The position numbers and the translations under genes were made by a program. DNA of 64,000 bases, from positions 2,335,046 to 2,399,045 of the forward strand of contig NZ_KI650979.1 of the NCBI RefSeq assembly GCF_000506985.1, read 5' to 3'. Numbering within the stretch: the stretch's first letter is position 1; each line of letters opens with the position of its first letter. The stretch comes from Advenella kashmirensis W13003. Lineage in GTDB: Bacteria > Pseudomonadota > Gammaproteobacteria > Burkholderiales > Burkholderiaceae_B. Below are positions 61,616-64,000 of the stretch, in pieces. The notes under the pieces are model-generated. The model was not told where the DNA came from. It did not search any database and saw only the letters and a list, made by a program, of their open reading frames with translations.

Positions 61616-61645
61616 AGAATAGGTTGGATCAGCCTGTATTGTCAA
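61616..61645 (-). promoter_or_regulatory. Promoter of tctCBA
   Basis: On the minus strand TTGACA (61645-61640), an 18-bp spacer and TATTCT (61621-61616) lie 44 bp before tctC. Confidence 0.6.
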
Positions 61646-61791
61646 TAAGGGAAATGGAGTAGCGAGTGCAAGAAGTGTCGTCCGATTAGCGGCCAGGGTG
61701 GATAGAACGCCGCGTGCCGGACACGCAATGATGAATGTGATACGCGGCGTATAGAGTAGCTAATAGGGAGGGGGCGGATCGGCCCGCGGGG

Positions 61792-62178
61792 TCAGGCAGT
61801 CGTTTTTGCCCGGAACGCTTTGGCGCTCAGGCCTTCCTGTACGCCCATATGTTCCGGCGCGACGTCAATGACCATGGTGCGGATGCAAGCGTCCGATACG
61901 CCCAGGCAGCTGACGGCCGTTTTGTTGATGGCAGCCAGGAAATTGGCCTTGAGTTCATCATTTCTGCCAGCCAGCAAATAGGCCACGATATTGACAAACT
62001 CCGCACCTACCTGACCAGCCACGATCGAGTCCTGTTGTTCGACTTCCTGCAGGGAAATGCGGATGCTGGGCAGCGCAGCGTTCAGCGTCTCTTCTATGGC
62101 TTTTGTTGCATTTTGCATAAACGCGGTTTTTTGTTGCTGGCTGCGGCCGGCAGTCATCTGAACTTGAAGAATGGGCAT
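61792..62178 (-). CDS. Double-domain (fused) 4-oxalocrotonate tautomerase-like protein
   Basis: A 128-residue protein of two tautomerase units. After Met removal Pro1 is exposed (MPILQVQ). Arg11 (TAGRSQ) and Arg39 (PSIRIS) of 4-oxalocrotonate tautomerase are all present in the first half. The second half (FVNIVAYLLAGRNDELK..., CIRTMVIDV) keeps both arginines but cannot have an N-terminal Pro. Ordinary 4-OT proteins are about 62 residues. ATG 62178 is required for Pro1. It stands alone between tctC and dctA. It may isomerise an unsaturated 2-oxo acid; the substrate is unknown. Confidence 0.82.
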   Translation of the reverse strand: MPILQVQMTAGRSQQQKTAFMQNATKAIEETLNAALPSIRISLQEVEQQDSIVAGQVGAEFVNIVAYLLAGRNDELKANFLAAINKTAVSCLGVSDACIRTMVIDVAPEHMGVQEGLSAKAFRAKTTA

Positions 62179-62473
62179 GATGATGTCTCGTTGGGAATGA
62201 TACGTTGCAAAAAAAGTGGAGAGGAACAAGAACGCTGTCCGCTGCACCAGTTGCGATTGTATCGGAAAGCGCATGGGATACCTGCCGCAGGACCCATTTT
62301 CAGTTGCATTTAAGGTTGTGAAAATTATGATACTGAAATGCCAGCCTTTACCCTTGTGCTGTGCTCATGGATCGTCCTGATGGCGAGACCCGATATCCAC
62401 AATCAATCCATTATTGTCCGGCTGCGGATAACGTTCGCGGTGACCGGAGACATCCCTTTTCAGGAAAAATCAA

Positions 62474-63817
62474 ATGTTATCTGCTGAAGAGCTTTCGGCT
62501 GAAGTGCCACGCCGACCCAAGCGCTGGTATCAAATTCTGTATGTCCAGGTGGTGATTGCCATCGTGCTGGGCGTGCTGCTGGGGCAGTTCTACCCACAAG
62601 TGGGCGAAAGCATGAAACCACTTGGTGACGCGTTCATCAAGCTGGTCAAAATGATTATTGCACCTGTCATTTTTCTGACCGTGGTGACCGGCATTGCCGG
62701 CATGAGCAATATGAAAACCGTCGGTCGGGTGGCCGGCAAGGCAATGCTTTACTTTATTACCTTTTCCACGCTGGCACTGATTATCGGACTGGTCGTCGCC
62801 AATACGCTGCACCCCGGATCCGGCCTGAATATTGATCCGAAGTCGTTGGACGCAGGCAAGGTGGCAACCTATGTCACCAAAGCACATGATTCGTCCATTG
62901 TGGGCTTTCTGATGAATATTATTCCCGACACCACGCTCAGCCCGCTGGTGACCGGCGATATTTTGCAGGTGCTGTTCATTTCTGTACTGTTTGGCATTGC
63001 GTTGGCCGCAACCGGCGATCATGGCAAGCCCATCCTGGACTTTTTCCAGCAGTTGTCCCGTCCTGTATTCAAGCTGGTGGCGATCCTGATGAAAGCGGCG
63101 CCGATCGGGGCATTCGGCGCGATGGCCTTTACTATTGGCAAGTACGGGATTGCGTCCATTGGTAACTTGCTCTATCTGATTCTGACGTTCTATATCACGG
63201 CTGTGCTATTCGTGGCGATTGTACTGGGGCTGGTGGCGCGTTATAACGGTTTTTCAATCTTCAAATTGGTGCGGTATATCAAGGATGAGCTGTTCCTGGT
63301 GCTGGGTACCAGTTCATCAGAGGCAGCGCTGCCGACGCTGATGCAGAAGATGGAGCGTGCCGGTTGCGCCAAATCTGTTGTCGGATTGGTTATTCCCACC
63401 GGTTATTCCTTTAACCTGGATGGAACCAATATTTATATGACATTGGCCGCGCTGTTTATTGCGCAGGCCTGCAATATCGACCTTTCGCTGCAGCAACAGA
63501 TTCTGCTTCTGCTGGTGGCCATGATCAGCTCCAAGGGGGCGGCGGGCGTCACTGGCGCAGGCTTTATCACGCTGGCAGCCACGCTGGCCGTGGTGCCCGA
63601 TGTGCCGGTCGCGGGTATGGCGCTGATTCTGGGCATCGACCGTTTTATGTCCGAATGCCGCGCGCTGACCAATCTGGTCGGCAACGCTTGCGCCACAATT
63701 GTGGTCGCCCGCTGGGAAAACCAGCTGGACAAAAAACAACTGGATGCCGCGCTGAACCAGACACTGTCTGATGTACCGGATGGCGACATGGTTGCCGTTG
63801 CACAGGCAACCGACTGA
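62474..63817 (+). CDS. dctA: C4-dicarboxylate/H+ (Na+) symporter
   Basis: A 447-residue DAACS-family transporter with eight helices and re-entrant loops. It has [17 protein letters not shown], the Ser-rich hairpin [34 protein letters not shown] and the C-terminal [21 protein letters not shown] motif. These are diagnostic for DctA, which takes up succinate, fumarate and malate. AGGAAAAATCAA precedes the ATG. It is a single-gene unit. Confidence 0.95.
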   Translation: MLSAEELSAEVPRRPKRWYQILYVQVVIAIVLGVLLGQFYPQVGESMKPLGDAFIKLVKMIIAPVIFLTVVTGIAGMSNMKTVGRVAGKAMLYFITFSTLALIIGLVVANTLHPGSGLNIDPKSLDAGKVATYVTKAHDSSIVGFLMNIIPDTTLSPLVTGDILQVLFISVLFGIALAATGDHGKPILDFFQQLSRPVFKLVAILMKAAPIGAFGAMAFTIGKYGIASIGNLLYLILTFYITAVLFVAIVLGLVARYNGFSIFKLVRYIKDELFLVLGTSSSEAALPTLMQKMERAGCAKSVVGLVIPTGYSFNLDGTNIYMTLAALFIAQACNIDLSLQQQILLLLVAMISSKGAAGVTGAGFITLAATLAVVPDVPVAGMALILGIDRFMSECRALTNLVGNACATIVVARWENQLDKKQLDAALNQTLSDVPDGDMVAVAQATD

Positions 63818-63899
63818 TTGATCTTTGTCCGGCAATGCGCTTGCATGGCGGGCAAGAATTGCAAGGCTATAAAACAAAACGGGCGCCCTGTGAAATGCA

Positions 63900-63941
63900 C
63901 CCCAAAAGTTGGACATCAATCCAACCTTTGGGGTGTTTTTT
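63900..63941 (+). terminator. Terminator-like hairpin at the IS left end
   Basis: CCCCAAA and GTTGGA (63900-63913) pair with TCCAAC and TTTGGGG (63920-63933) with one A-C mismatch, followed by TGTTTTTT. It would block read-through into the transposase gene. Confidence 0.6.
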
Positions 63942-64000
63942 ATGACGAAATATGATGAACAGTTCAAATTAGCAGTGGTTCTAAGCTACGAAGCTGGCAC
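63942..64000 (+). CDS. Transposase OrfA, 5' fragment (IS3 family)
   Basis: The frame opens MTKYDEQFKLAVVLSYEAG, the typical N-terminal HTH start of IS3-family OrfA proteins. Only 19 codons are in the window. Confidence 0.7.
   Translation, partial: MTKYDEQFKLAVVLSYEAG

Larger units (their letters stand above)
63891..64000 (+). mobile_element. Left end of an IS3-family insertion sequence (truncated by window)
   Basis: From TGAAATGCACCCC at 63891 the sequence resembles the terminal inverted repeat and leader of IS3-family elements. A transposase OrfA begins 51 bp in. The right end and the target duplication lie outside the window; GGGCGCCC (63881-63888) abuts the left end. Confidence 0.65.

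Noticed and set aside
1..64000. CRISPR arrays, tRNA or rRNA genes, prophage genes, replication origin
   Set aside because: No regularly spaced direct repeats, cloverleaf or rRNA-like stretches, phage genes or dnaA-box clusters were recognised on reading both strands.

Overview
The window is about 64 kb of chromosome from a betaproteobacterium, most likely a moderate-GC member of the Alcaligenaceae (Advenella-, Bordetella- or Achromobacter-like; the genus is a guess). The main reason is ten periplasmic solute-binding proteins of the Bug/TctC family, a hallmark of that group. They sit among CaiB/BaiF CoA-transferases, enoyl-CoA hydratases, acyl-CoA dehydrogenases and LysR/GntR/MarR regulators. 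No rRNA, tRNA, CRISPR array or prophage was seen. This is a catabolic region: about a dozen separate modules for uptake and degradation of organic acids, each usually with its own binding protein, enzymes and regulator.

Bases 1-13,315. The end of a Bug gene is followed by a GntR regulator, an isocitrate-lyase/PEP-mutase-family lyase and a Bug protein. A convergent Bug gene follows. Then comes MaoC hydratase - Bug - MmgE/PrpD - acyl-CoA dehydrogenase - CaiB CoA-transferase, then HutC-type GntR - MFS transporter - CitE-like lyase. This gene set resembles bacterial itaconate/C5-dicarboxylate degradation clusters (CoA-transferase, hydratase, citramalyl-CoA lyase). Bases 13,458-17,298 carry a probable uronate dehydrogenase and a polar-amino-acid-type ABC transporter. 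Bases 17,572-20,253 carry a large-subunit catalase (KatE) with a strong terminator, and a convergent small HTH protein.

Bases 20,470-24,098: AtuA/DUF1446 two-gene pair, Bug protein and LysR regulator. Bases 24,343-30,151: RraA-like aldolase, aminotransferase and a four-gene glutamate-type ABC transporter, with a converging LysR gene. I infer use of a gamma-hydroxylated glutamate-like amino acid. Then come a Bug gene and a VapBC toxin-antitoxin pair whose promoter overlaps an inverted repeat.

Bases 32,162-49,040 form an acyl-CoA island. It holds a CaiB gene and MarR regulator (minus); nitronate monooxygenase, enoyl-CoA hydratase and CaiB (plus); Bug, enoyl-CoA hydratase, acyl-CoA synthetase and an HMG-CoA-lyase-like protein lacking the catalytic Cys (plus); and a convergent minus operon of Bug, LysR, Bug, CaiB and enoyl-CoA hydratase. 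A divergent 782-residue tandem acyl-CoA dehydrogenase closes it.

Bases 49,093-58,253 are one tightly overlapped minus-strand operon: PotD/A/B/C-like ABC transporter, three-subunit opine-oxidase/HcnABC-type dehydrogenase, RidA and a second DadA-like oxidase. A LysR gene lies upstream, with a clear promoter and LysR box in between. The transporter ATPase has a non-consensus Walker A motif. Bases 58,605-63,817 carry the only complete tripartite tricarboxylate transporter (tctCBA), a double-domain tautomerase and dctA. The window ends inside the left end of an IS3-like insertion sequence.
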